From NCBI GenBank assembly GCA_024195265.1, contig JAJLRJ010000004.1, positions 41,559,488 to 41,623,487 of the forward strand: a stretch of 64,000 bases of DNA, given 5' to 3'. Shown here one piece after another: positions 36,685 to 48,763 of the stretch. The stretch's first letter is position 1, and each line of letters begins with the position of its first letter. Origin of the DNA: Dendrophyllia cribrosa (taxonomy: Eukaryota > Cnidaria > Anthozoa > Scleractinia > Dendrophylliidae). The notes under the pieces are model-generated. The model worked only from the letters and a program-made list of their open reading frames with translations, ran no database searches and was not told the origin of the DNA. The translations under genes were made by a program, and so were the position numbers.

Positions 36685-37098
36685 TAAGACCCCATTCAGA
36701 CGCCGAACTTTTCATGAGCCGAACCTAATACCGTGAATTAAGTACATGAAAAGTTCGGCGTCTGAATCAATTAAGAACGGCTATTTGAATTTGGAACGGC
36801 TCAGCCGTTCTTTCCGCCTGGCTTAGCCGGGAATTTCGGCTTTGGAACGGCTTTGATTCAGACGCCGAACTTTTCATGAGCCGAACCTAATGCATAAATT
36901 ATTATAACGACTGGTGCGTGTTCTGACATCTTTGCCTGAAAATCGCTGACCTTTCGATTTGTTTCTCTTCAAACTGAATTAAGTTCGGCTAATTAGGTTC
37001 GGCGTCTGAATCAACAGGCGTACTTTTGTTAATTTGGGTCGGCCCAAATTAGAATTAAGTTCGGCTCATGAAAAGTTCGGCGTCTGAACCGGGCCTTA
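36685..37098. mobile_element. ~410-bp TIR element, TTCAGACGCCGAAC ends
   Basis: The left end reads TTCAGACGCCGAACTTTTC followed by ATGAGCCGAAC; the right end is the inverse, GTTCGGCTCATGAAAAG followed by TTCGGCGTCTGAAC. GACGCCGAACTTTTCATGAG recurs subterminally in both orientations, so the whole element folds on itself in several registers. Non-coding. Confidence 0.85.
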
Positions 37099-38464
37099 CA
37101 GTGGATATGACACAACTATAAAAAAAGCAAAACTAAAATTATCTAACATCATGAAGTAAGCTTGAGAACAATCGAAAGATTAACGAATAAATGAATACAG
37201 TCTCGTTTTATCGAGAACCAGGCTGACCGAATTGTTAACCGGTCGATCGAGGTTCAAATATTTTGAATTTGGCAGTTGGACGAATACTGTTTTACCCCAC
37301 CAAACTAAAATGCGCTCGATAAAATATTAAACCATTCACTGCTATAAAGAAATTATCCTACACTCTTCTTAGCGTACATTGTATAAAGCCAAAGCTCAGT
37401 AACTTAAGCTTATACAGCCCAATTTAAGCTTACATTGTATAAAGCTTATGAAAGCTTCGTACTGACTGAGAAGATTACAAAGTATAAAGTTAAGTTTGTA
37501 CTCACATTTTAGCGTCCTGATGTCGACCGTCGTCTCACATATTAATCTCAACTGCTGAGAAATAGCTCATTCTTGGATTAAACAGCGTCCAAACACACTG
37601 TAAAAAGTACATGTACGTAAACGGTTGTTTGATACACCAAAGATGGCCGCCACAAATTCAAACGGCCTTTGTTTGTGCTCACGTGATATATGACGCTAAG
37701 TAGAGAGGACACTGGGAATGAGGTCACCGCGCGCGCGAATCTATAAAGATCAGAAGCCGGATTATTTACTTGAATTATTGGGTCTTTTCGAGAGAAAAAG
37801 TGCAGGATTCCATGATGAGAGGTCCCTCATAAAACACGTATAAGGTATGACTTTAATATGTCAATTTAATCTTAAGAAGAGACGCAATTGTGAGTAATCT
37901 TTCATGTATTTTTTAAGCTTAATATTTACTTTGCGGGACGCTACATAAATTGCTTGTTTACAAATGTGTGCTCTGACATGCCATCGCATTGCCTTCCTAC
38001 TCTAAACACACGTTTTATACGGTAAAGTATAGAATACAACATAAGCTGGGGCCACTAAGCTATTTGCATCTCGCTGAATAATAACAACATATTGTTATGT
38101 TATGCATAAGCTTCGATCTACAAACGCGTTTGAAGATGTCATTATAATCGAGGAATTACCTTTTATACCGGCCAAGGTTTCATTTCGTTACGGCGTCAAT
38201 ACTATTTCAAAAAATGATTGTGTCGGGATAATGAGTGTGGAATGAGTGGATGAGCCAAAAAAAGCGAACATCAAATGTATCTTGCCGTACGATATCGCCT
38301 TGTGTAATTGTATTCAAGTCCCGGCCCACAAGCCGACAATGGGCAACATGTGAGGTTGATGATTAACTTCGGCCTCCATACTTTCGTTGTGAAAGTAAGC
38401 TTATACATGTATGACAATCACTCCTGTAGACTGAAGTCAAATTCAAACGTATTTCAGTAAATAG
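37099..38464. other. No gene recognised
   Basis: Non-coding. Notable only for AAGATGGCCGCC near 37643, a YY1-like word often found at animal promoters and also in MITEs, and a GCGCGCGCG stretch near 37727. No exon was found beside it. Confidence 0.35.
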
Positions 38465-38755
38465 TGAATAGCGTCTCAAGTTATTCCTGGGATTTCCCGA
38501 GAAATCCTGAGAACCCCTTCTTTTGAGCAAGCTTATTTCTGGTTTTCACACATTTCAGCCAAATCCCGAGAATTCTCGGCAATAACCGAGAAGGTGTTAA
38601 ATCCTGCTGGAGGTGATCTCGAAATTTCCCAAGAATTTCCGGGAAATTTCGGTCGCACCAAAATGTACCAAGATTTCTTTAGAAATCCTGAGAAATTCTG
38701 AGAATTCCTGAGAATGTTGTTTTTCTCGAGAATTCTCGGAAATCATTTCGCACGG
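38465..38755. repeat. GGGAATTC-rich dispersed repeat, copy C
   Basis: Collinear with copy A at 7660-7925 (GAGCAAGCTTATTTCTGG, AATAACCGAGAAGGTGTTAA, TCGCACCAAAATGT). Confidence 0.65.
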
Positions 38756-38908
38756 GTAGCTGTATGCTAATTTCTCTTAAATGATCATATGGCGATTAAC
38801 CAGCAGGTGGCTCAATTATAAATCGTTTAGGTGGAAGATCTGTTCGAAAAGCCTTGGTCATATTAGTAAATGATAATTTATTAGACTAAAAACTAAAGTT
38901 TTGATCAC

Positions 38909-39190
38909 AGAGCAGTTTTAAATTTAGTATTGAAAGTAATTACACAATCGCTTTGGTTTTGCATTGCTACGCTTTGTGATTGGCTAAAAAATCTCGCGCC
39001 ACTTTCTCGACCAATCAGAAGTTAAACCAAAACAGATCGTAACTTGCTCGCACGTTTTCCCCCGCTTGGCGCCGCCGACATGTATTTGCTTCGAGCTCTG
39101 ATTGGTTCATTGGATTGTTTACGACTGCTGTGATTGGTCAGAGTAATTACTTTGGTTTTGGTTTTACGACACTCGATTGAAAACTGCTCT
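38909..39190 (+). mobile_element. MITE with GAGCAGTTTTCAATTGAG-type ends, copy 1
   Basis: Ends AGAGCAGTTTTAAATTTAG and TCGATTGAAAACTGCTCT are inverted. The interior has paired GTAATTACTTTGGTTTTGG and CCAATCACAG words. Related to copy 2 at 39448-39737 in opposite orientation, 258 bp away. Confidence 0.8.
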
Positions 39191-39447
39191 AATAAGTGAG
39201 AATTTTTTAGACTAAAACTAGAGTTTTGTTTATTAAAATTTCGCATCAAACTTTCGTAACATCGGAAAATTCAACGCCTTTTGTTTTCAGAGGGATGAAA
39301 TGTCGATTTTTAGTGCGAAATAAAGTCATCTAGGATTTTCGGAAAGGAGGCTAACCAATTCAGGGGTTAAGATTCCTTTCCCTAAATTTTTCTGCCGTTG
39401 AAATATTCAGGATATCAAACTGTATTAGCTTGCACATAGTTTCCTTT

Positions 39448-39737
39448 AAAGCAGTTTTCAAATGAGTGTCGTAAAACCAAAACCAAACTAATTACTCTGA
39501 CCAATCACAGCAGTCGTAAACAGTCCAATGAACGAATCAAAGCTCGAAGCAATTACATATCAGCGGCGCCAAGCGCGAGAAAACGCGTGCGAGCAAGTCA
39601 CGATTGGTTTTGGTTTTACTTCTGTTTGGTCGAGAAAGTGGCGGGAGATATTTTAGCCAATGACGTGACAAAGCGTAGCAATGCAAAACCAAAGCAATTG
39701 TGTAATTACTTTCGATACTCAATTGAAAACTGCTCTA
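39448..39737 (-). mobile_element. MITE with GAGCAGTTTTCAATTGAG-type ends, copy 2
   Basis: The reverse complement of copy 1 along its length, with several point differences, so the two are independent or old copies and not one recent duplication. Confidence 0.8.
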
Positions 39738-39837
39738 AAGGAACTGATTAAAAATGACTGAAAAACAGTGCAACCCCATTCCAAGCGTCTTTCTAAACAT
39801 TCCTTGTTGAGTCCGCAGACTTCTGGTCTTTGAAAGG

Positions 39838-40060
39838 CAGGACGATTCTGATTGAACTTCTTGCTTCTCAGACGCTTGCTGTTGGGCACGTGAATCCTCA
39901 GACACTTTTGAATCAATAAATTGGCGGATGGTAGATTGCACAAGTTTGTCTGGGTAGCACAGCCGGGAAAAGGCTCAAAAGTGATTCAGAAGTGTCTGAG
40001 GATTCACGTACCCAACAGCAAGCGTCTGAGAAGCAAGAAGTTCCAATCAGAATTGTCCAT
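39838..40060. repeat. Inverted duplication with 62-bp spacer
   Basis: Arms 39838-39915 and 39978-40060 share GAATTCCTCAG-flanked words: CTTCTTGCTTCTCAGACGCT, TTGCTGTTGGG and TGAATCCTCAGACACTT, in inverse order on the right. CATTCCTTGTTGAGT also occurs as a direct repeat outside the arms (39797 and 40060). Confidence 0.75.
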
Positions 40061-42553
40061 TCCTTGTTGAGTGCCCCTTATAACGACCCGTTATAATTAC
40101 GAATGGAGTCATGTTGGGTGGAAAGCGCAAATAGACAATTATTATTCTACAGTGCTTAAATATGAAAACGATGTTGCATTCCCTGAAAATACCGAGGAAG
40201 CGGCTGTATAACATTGTGTTAAAATCGATAGAAAAAGTAGTTCGTGTAGTCAATTGAAGGTGGCGGTGTCGTCATTCGGCTAGCCCTACAGATATTTAAT
40301 TTGAGCTGTGCCACAGCCTCTGGCATGTTTTCATATTGAATTTAATACTGACGCAGTTTTCTCGTATTTGTTTTAAGACAGTCTCCCGACGAACATTTCC
40401 CGATATTTTCAAACATAAGATATTGTTGCTTCGCTGTTAACTTTATGGAAACTTGCGTCTGGATTGTAATAATTTTCGACCTCATCATTCCATGCCAAAA
40501 CAACAAATTTAGGTAAAGATTATCCCATTGTACTATTTGGGGCATCATATTAACCGATTAATATTGCCACATGTCATTAGTTGTTCTGCATTTTCACAAA
40601 AGTCGATCAACAAGGAATCTATAGATCTATAAGATCGATTAAGCGACCTTTAGTCATTTTCCACATGCATTCCGTTCTCAAATTATCAGAAAAACACTAA
40701 ATTGTCTTCTTTTTTTAGGTGGGGAGTTTGAGAACACCCACACACATTTAAATACATGATTTATTCTGCATCTGGTAGAACTAACAACAAAATAGTTTTT
40801 GGTCTGATTAGACGTACTTACCTTTTGTATCTTGCTAGTCAACAACAGCGGGTTACTATAAACTATTGATGTTGCTTATACGTTTTTAGTAAAATACTGA
40901 GCAATAGTTACAGCAGTGAAGTCAATCTGTCACACTCGTTAAATTGAAGTCAGAAACGAAATCCAACAATATGATATTTGTTTACAAATGCCAAAATAAA
41001 ATACAACAAACTAATGGGATGTAGACGGATACCCATAAAGTTGAACGCGTTTTTCCTTACTTTTTAACATATAGTTTAAAATATATTAACTTTAAGGCAC
41101 GGGTTATCCGTTAACAGACCCTACCTTATAATCGTTGTTAACATGCTAAAGACATCTCGCTCCCTGAATGATGTCGTTCGATGATATCGCAATTAACTTA
41201 AAAAAATGGAACGCAGACAAAACAGGAAGACTTAAAGGCACGTACGCACAATAGCGCTACACGCAAAGACGTCACAGATTATATTTTGGACCCCCGGTGT
41301 GGCTCAAAAAAAGCAAACTACTCCGTCATGCTGTTTCTGGAAGAATTTGTATGGTAAAAAATATGTTGGAAGCACTCCGTTGCCGCTTTTGGCGATTTTT
41401 ACACAAGGGGACTTAAGTTTGTAAATATTGAGTTCCCTTTCTATTCGTTACATAAAATATAATATATAAAATATGAAAAACAGGAAGGCTTAATAAACGT
41501 ACAAACAATTCGCCATGCATGAATTTTTTTGAGTGACATCATTAAATACACTAGTTAAATGAAAATAATACACCGATTTACCTGTGTCACCTGTTATACT
41601 GCATGCGAGTGTGCAACGAATCTTCAAAGACGAGAAGAAAACCGGAAATATAGAATTTGAAGAGAAAGCTTACATGCATTTAAATAAAAAATGAATTTAG
41701 TTTCCAAAGATACGGTTCAGAATACGTGGTTATTTGTTATCGTAGCATAATATATGAAGACAGCAATAAAAACTACTGTAATTAATTCAAAAAGCTGACA
41801 ATTTCAACAATTAGTCCCTCTCCAGAGCAAATACAATTATAATTATACTCTGTATGCTCGTTTTGATGCGGGCGCATGAAGAAACTTGGGATTTTTAATT
41901 AAACGACATGAAAGATTTGCGTTTCCTAAGGTCGCGATATCATAACCAATAATGTCATAACATCAAAATATGAATGTCGTAATATTGAAAGAAAATGTTT
42001 TTCCTTATCATTAGCATAATATTGCTAGACTTTTCATTCAGGCACTGGAGTCACGGAAAGCTAAACATAAATTTGCACGACAGCAAGAATACATTATTGA
42101 GACAGCAAAGTCGCATCATGTATATTCAACGAAAAACAAAACCGGGTTCACACGAATTTCTCAAATTGAATTTGAAAATTGGAAATCCGTATGGGCCTAC
42201 ACATTTTTACAGATAAAATTAACAAATTATATATTATTCTGACTTTCAATTTAACAGCAGATGCATGGTTTTCTCGAAAATGGCGGCTGTAGAACTATTT
42301 TCTTCGAACACATGCTAGGATAATTTAACCGCCTACTGTTACACAATGAGTCGTTACATTATGTTCTGATTCTCGATTAATAACATTGACTTCCATAGGA
42401 AAACTAATTGCCTGGTCCTAAAATTTAAACAATAAACTGAACGCAAGTCCATAAAACTAGATCGTTGTAGAGTCGAATCCAGATCCAGATCCAGATCCCT
42501 TCCCCCAACTCGCCACGAGTCTCTCGTACCTCAGCGAGGGTCTCCCAGGATGT
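40061..42553. other. No gene recognised
   Basis: 2.5 kb of AT-rich DNA with short random frames only. Confidence 0.5.
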
Positions 42554-42573
42554 GGGGGGGGGGGGGGGGGGGG
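42554..42573 (+). repeat. Poly-G run (20 nt)
   Basis: A 20-base G tract inside a C/G-rich block with GGGGGGTGTGGG. It is followed by GTTCCCTTGTTCCC repeats (about 42607-42760) that look like a degenerate tandem array of TGTTCCC. Confidence 0.9.
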
Positions 42574-42847
42574 CCGAGGGGGTGTGGGTGGGGGGATTTG
42601 TGCATGTTCCCTTGTTCCCAATAAAAAATTGAAGTTGTTCCCTTGTTCCTCAAAAATAAGTGAAGCTGTTCCCCGAAATTCACTTTTATTACGTTCCCCT
42701 GTTCCCAGAAATCTGTTCCATGTTCCCTTGAACCCCAAAAATATTTCTAACTGTTCCCCACAATTTCTGTCATATTTCATTTTTTCATGGTTAGTTATTT
42801 TGATAGGTTTTTAACCTCGTTAGTCATTTTTTAACCAGTGAATAAGC

Positions 42848-43145
42848 GGCATGCGTAATGAACGGGTTATCGGCAACGGCGGCTGAATTCACTCAATCTT
42901 TCCATCAGCTGTAAACTTAATTTAGTGACGTAATGCTTTGTTACGAATACGTTTAGTAACAAGACCAAAGTGAATCCAGCGATAACAATAACTAATTTGT
43001 TGTAAACGAATATAAGCAATAGGCTTAAAGATATTTCGCATTTAATATCAAAATGATCTAAAAGGATTTTTCAACCGAGACACGAGTTTTGGTGCGTATC
43101 TACATTGAAATAACAAAATTTAGTCCTCGCTGAGCATGTGTTCCT
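42848..43145. repeat. Dispersed repeat, copy 2 (see 951-1960)
   Basis: Begins AATGAACGGGTTATCGGCAA and preserves TGTAAACTTA, AAGTGAATCCAGCGA, TTGTAAACGAATATAA, ATGATCTAAAAGGATTTTTC and CATTGAAATAACAAAATTTA in the same order as copy 1, without its microsatellite. Confidence 0.65.
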
Positions 43146-43232
43146 TGGTGGTCAGGTTGTTTAGTGTCGGGACTTGGAGTCGAGAGGCGCGGGGTTCAAG
43201 TCTAGCTCTGGACCTGGTTTGTCAAGTTAGGA
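43146..43232 (+). repeat. tRNA-derived SINE-like segment
   Basis: TGGTGGTCAGGTTGTTTAGTG is followed about 30 bases later by the B-box-like GGGTTCAAGTC. It lies exactly at the right edge of the dispersed repeat, suggesting the repeat has a pol III-derived end. Confidence 0.4.
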
Positions 43233-43604
43233 AAAGAAAATCTAGTTCAGTGGTGACCGTTGAAGGTAGTTCAAGAGGGAATTAGCGCGGTCTATATGTT
43301 TACCTTAGTAAATAAAGTCTGATTCATATTTAGCAAAATAAAATGTAATTTCTTTTGTGTAAAAGTGTCAACTACAATTTTTTATTTTATATTCGTGTTT
43401 ATAAGTGTCACGCATCCGTCAGAATTCAATTTTTTGGATTCCTTTCTTTTGTTAATACATTTTAATACACGTAAATCAAATAAAACTGGTCATTCAGTTT
43501 TATTCAATAAGATTTGAGAGCAGTAACTTGATTAGTCTACTTTACGAGTAATTGCCAACATTTGGCCATCATATATTCACCATTTCAGAGAAAATCAATA
43601 CGGT

Positions 43605-43732
43605 ACGGCAGAAAAACAGAAGCAGAAGCAAATAAAATTAAAAAAAAAGAAATTGGAATATAATAGTGCCCTATTATATTCCACTTTTATTTCATTTTGT
43701 TCTATTTGTTTCTGCTTCTGTTTTTCTGCCGT
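43605..43732. repeat. 128-bp imperfect palindrome
   Basis: ACGGCAGAAAAACAGAAGCA at left mirrors TGCTTCTGTTTTTCTGCCGT at right; the middle pairs GGAATATAATAG with CTATTATATTCC. MITE-like, non-coding. Confidence 0.8.
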
Positions 43733-43904
43733 TAGGATCAGTTTGCCGTTTCTTTTGTTTCACTTCAAGTAGTAATACTGATCTAAGTCTGGAAACCCAG
43801 ATCCGGCCCGAAGTTCTCAACTGTTTGTTCCAGTGATCGTGCATTCTATGTTTCTTTTTATCATAGTAACTCGGCATATAACTCGCTAGTGCTTTTCTGG
43901 GGCC

Positions 43905-44260
43905 AATTCAATCAATAATTACACTCGCTCGCTCCTTCCATCTGCTGTAAACTTTTCTTGGTAATTCCGCTGACCAGCGCGTAAGGCTTTCGTGGCAAAG
44001 AAATTGTCCATCGCCGAAAAAGAGGACATTTTGAAAGCGCTGCTCGTATGTTTTGTATTTGGAGTCCATTAATGGACCATTAAAACCGATCTGATTTTTC
44101 AACACACACGCATTTTATTACGCGTTTTACCGCATATCTACGTTGAAATTAGTTTTAATTGCCTAATGGTGTAGTACATAAAACAACACTCAGACGTCGT
44201 TACGTTTAATTTAAAAAAAATATATATTGAACCGTGTCAGTATAAAAAACATAAGTGTTA
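43905..44260. repeat. Dispersed repeat, copy 3 (see 951-1960)
   Basis: Shares ACTCGCTCGCTCC, TGTAAACTTTTC, TTTGGAGTCCATTAAT-like, ATCTACGTTGAAAT and the GAACCGTGTCAGT block with copy 1, with internal rearrangement. Confidence 0.5.
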
Positions 44261-47200
44261 CGCCTTAGCTTATAAATGGGTTGGCTCACGGGAGCCTTTC
44301 ATTTATAAACAATGACAGCTAGATGAGGTCAAAAAGCTCGAAAAGGATCCAAACAGTCCAACTTCGAAAAAAAAATTAAATAAGCGTTTGACCCCTTTTC
44401 TGTTTTAATTCAATTTAAGGTATTTTGTAACAAATTGATTTGCTGTTTCTGATAAAAAAAGAAGTTAATTACGATATTTTTAAGACACAAACGTTTTGTC
44501 GTTGACCATAAGGGCCATGTTTATTAAAGACTCTTTACAGGAGTAGTCAGTTGACCGTAAAACTGTTTTTATGACAGGCCCTATTTTGCTGATTAATTCA
44601 CCTTATTTTAATATTATCCTTCAACAATCGTTCCTACTTTAATTATAATGATTTTTTATGGACGTCCGAAGAAATCAATAATCGTGCAAAGCGGAACTAA
44701 CTGCATGTTTAACACTGCGGTAGCCCGGTAGTCCGCTGTAATCCAATCCCCAGTACAATTATGCAGATGCCCAAAGATTTCGATGGGAAGACGAAACTTC
44801 ATAGCACAAACGTCAGGCGAATAACCAACGTCACGGAGCTTTCTTTGCTAGAAATTTCCAAGCTGCCAAATTAATCGTTGACTTGAAAGTTCTTCAGGTA
44901 CTTCTTCATTCGACGAACTGAACATATTTCAGATTTACCAGTTATACATAAAGCTTAGATTAAGTGACTTAGACTTGTAATTTGCACTTGCATGTTGTTA
45001 ACAAGTCGGACTGTTGTAGAAAAAACATGTCGGACCATTGAAGAAAGAAACAAGTCGAACTGTTTTAAACGTTTTTATTGAATTAGATAACTACCAAGTC
45101 GGGCATTTTAAAAGGACTTGTAACGATATCTGTAAAACTCCTTTTCGTTTGCGCTTGTAAAAACAAGGGTCTAGCTTGTAAATTACCAGTGTAAAAGTTG
45201 TATTGAATTGACCTCTGAACAGTGCACACCAGTCAATCTTCTCAATAGCTGCTATCTCCAGCTGCGTGGCTGAGAATTAAACCCATAATCATAAGATTTA
45301 CATTGAGATAAAAAAGGAGCGGCCTCCAAGCATTTTAGATATCTAACATGCTTGTGCATCCTCGTATCTAGAATTTTTCCGCCTTATATACCCGAAAGAG
45401 AAAACGTACAGAAAACTATTAACTATTTAAATGTAATGCTGTGTAACAAAAAAAGCGATTTGTAAAATTAATAAGATAATTATCTGGCTTTCAACTTAAC
45501 AAGTTCATCTTGATCGGGCAGTTACCTATAATTAATTTCTTTGATTACTAACTGATGACGCATGCCGTCTTTTTTGAAAAATTAGAGCCTCTAATAACGG
45601 TTTGTTATGAATAGGAAAATTTGTTACGCCTCAAGCGATGGAAATGGACGAAATGTTTAATCGGCCGTTACGAACAGTCGATATGTTGTCTTCTGTCTTT
45701 TGAATCCTTAACGCCAACATTTGCGCGATCAAGACATGCTTTCCAAGTGTTTAACTGAATAATGAACATGTTAAGGATTATTCAAATGTTAGGGATTATT
45801 TAAATTTAATGCTGTGCAACAAAAAAGGCGATTTGTTCAATCAATAAGATATCTGGCTTTTAACTCAACAACATGTTAAGGATTATCATGTCAAATGATA
45901 AAAAAAACTTGAACTTTTTTGTACTTAGATGATAAAAAGGGTGTCCTTCGTCCTTCCGTGCAAGCGGACACTGAGTTTCCGTTCAACAGAATTCATTTCT
46001 TGAATTTGTGTGCAAATTTATAATCTGACTTAAAATATTGGATTAAAAAATATATTTTTTTAAAGTTTTTGTTTGATATTGTATAAAGAGAAGTTAGAAA
46101 CTGGAGGTGCCTGCTAACATTAAGAAGTCTTTAAAAAATATATAAATCCAGACAGATGGTGGACAGCCTTTTTTTTTTTTAATTTTATGCCTTTCCTGTA
46201 TTCCGTGAGCATAATTCACGCTTGAATTAAATGGCAAAAAAATGTTGTAATCTGGGTTTGGCATTTATATTTTAGTACTGCTTTTAAAAGCAAAAATACA
46301 TTGTTCTGCTTGGAAATGTTAGGTTTGCATTGAATCTAAATTGCTCGTTATTAGCTAGAAAATCTATATTTATTCTCTAAGATTTTCCGTGTAGTGTTGG
46401 TAATTTAAATGGCAAATTTAACGCCATCAAAATAGTATCGCTCAGATGCGAGGTAAAAGCAAAAAAGAGAGAAAAAATTAAGACCGAATCAAACCATAAC
46501 CATGTTAACGTTAAAGGGAATGAGCGTTTTCTATTTGTAATGGTTTCTCTAAATAATAACATGTCTCAAATGAATCGAAACCTTCGAATGCAGAGGATCA
46601 CACAACGCATAATTACAAAAAATCGCACTCTTTTCCAGGGAAGTGAAGCTTAAGCAATGGAAAATACTAGTTGTATTTGTCCAAATTTGCCCTTTTGCGG
46701 ATAGTGGCAGCTTTGCTTTACCCTACCAATTCGTTTATTTATTTACAACTCCCCGTCCTCTGTGACTTTAAAGTTGAGTGCATCGGAATAGAAAATTAAA
46801 CCACAAAATGTGCATGAGGTTATCGGCACAAACTCGAAGAAAATATGCTATTCGAACGGTGCCGACTTTATTTTTAGAATAAATCAATAGCAATGAAAAC
46901 GGATGAACTTGGGCCCCTCGAAAGGCGGTCAATCTGCTGATAAAGGGGTTGCGCTAAATGTCCGCCGTTTTTTTTTTAATTAACTGATTTATCACTGGAC
47001 TATTTTCAGAACTTTTTACGAAGAAGTAATATTCTACAGAAACATTGAATTTATATTCTACGGAAACGCACTCTACTGTAATAGTCTTACCAGCCATCAT
47101 GATGGTTTATCCAAACAGGTGGTTCTCAATGCTTCATCCTTTCATAATGGCGCTTTCTTGGTTTCAAAGGGTGGCTATGGCGACGAGCAAGTGACAAAAC

Positions 47201-48763
47201 ACATAACATGATTTCTTGCATGAGCTAATTGCTTTGCATCCAATTGTCCTTATGGCAAATGGGTTGACGTTAAGCTCAAATTTCCGCCTGAATAAAAACC
47301 TATCAAATCGGCTTTTAACACTCAAAGCAAGAAGTCACAACGTCTTAATTTAGGTCTAAAAACACATTCAAATATAAAACATGTAAGATTCGATTTAGAT
47401 TATTTTTTTACTTACTTTATTTTATTTTTTAGGGTATTTTAGCTATGATTCTTTTTTGAGAAGTTAATATAAAGCCCAAGCATTATCTTGAATGTGAAGT
47501 TTTCTATTTATTAACATATGTTGCACTCCTAATTTTCATTGAACGTTATGCAACGAAAAAACGGTTAATGGCATCGTAAGAAAAACAAACAGCGCATTTT
47601 AATGACAATAGAAAGTGAACGATAAAAGTATAAACACTTTAAAATACTTGCTGAGTTGTTATTTCTAAGTCGCCCATGTACAAATTAAGGTCCATTAGTA
47701 TACGAATTAAAACGTCTTTTTTGCCGATAGATGCATTTACAGTGTAGATATATTTTCCTCGTCGCAAATTTCTATATTCACTCATCATCCAACATTTTAT
47801 TCCAAGCTACCAATCGCCATGGGGTCGCCATGAGCATCCAACGAATCGTTTTGGTGGAAAGCAGTTCGGAATTCCTTAGTCATCTCTCAAAAATTCATAA
47901 TAAATGACATTAAAAACTAAAGTTTTCTCAGCTAAAATATCGCCTCAAACTTTCGCAGCATTAGAAACTTTAAGGCCTTTCGATTTCGGAGGGACAAAAG
48001 GTGTCGTTTTGGGTACGAGATAAGAGGGTCTGAATGGGGTTAACCGACTAGCGACAAAGGGCGAAATATATTACTGACTACCGACAAAACGAGGAAAAAG
48101 TTACCGACTAGCGACAAATAAATTCTAACCGACAACCGACATGGTCCGACGTTATAGGGATGTTTGTATTCAGAAAGAAGAGCATTTTGAATTTATTTTT
48201 AGCGCAGGGAATGTCCAGATCCTTTGGTGGGCTCTATTTCACCAGACGTAACCACATAAATTCCAAATTTCGTCAATTATAGAATTTCCTGTCTTCAAAT
48301 TACTTTAAAGCCCCGGGATCCTCCTTTTCGGAGAGCAGCGGCAGGCTCATTTCTAGAACAGCGGCTCGTAAGCGAGCCGACGAGACGCCTTGCTGTTGTG
48401 TCATGATTCTCAGATACTTTTGCCTAAACGTTTGCTTTTGCTTTTGAGACGTCAATGTAAAGTCGTATTGACGTCTCAAAAGTCAACCTGTGATTGGTTG
48501 AAAACTTCCCGCGGCAATTTAATGGGTTCCTTCCCTAGAAAAGAAAAGCTTCAAATTATCTTCAAAGTAACGGCTAAAATGTTAATTACTTTGTCAAGTT
48601 TGGTAGATAAAACAACACTGTATTCAATGAAACGATCCTTTCTATTGAAAGTTAACGATGAGATGGGTTTTAAATATCTTTCTGTTTGTTTGAACAGTTT
48701 GTTTACATCAAACTGTGCTATGCGCGCGCTAAAAGATAAAGACCAATCTAATCACCAGCGCAG
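44261..48763. other. No gene recognised
   Basis: 4.5 kb of AT-rich sequence with short frames only. Near 48035-48130 there is a short array of ACCGACTAGCGACAAA variants. The 132-codon frame at 48390-48788 has no similarity I know and probably covers the intron or upstream region of the decayed gene that follows. Confidence 0.45.

Noticed and set aside
37640..37735. YY1-like AAGATGGCCGCC plus GCGCGCGCG as a promoter
   Set aside because: No exon was found on either side, and such words are common in MITEs in this window.
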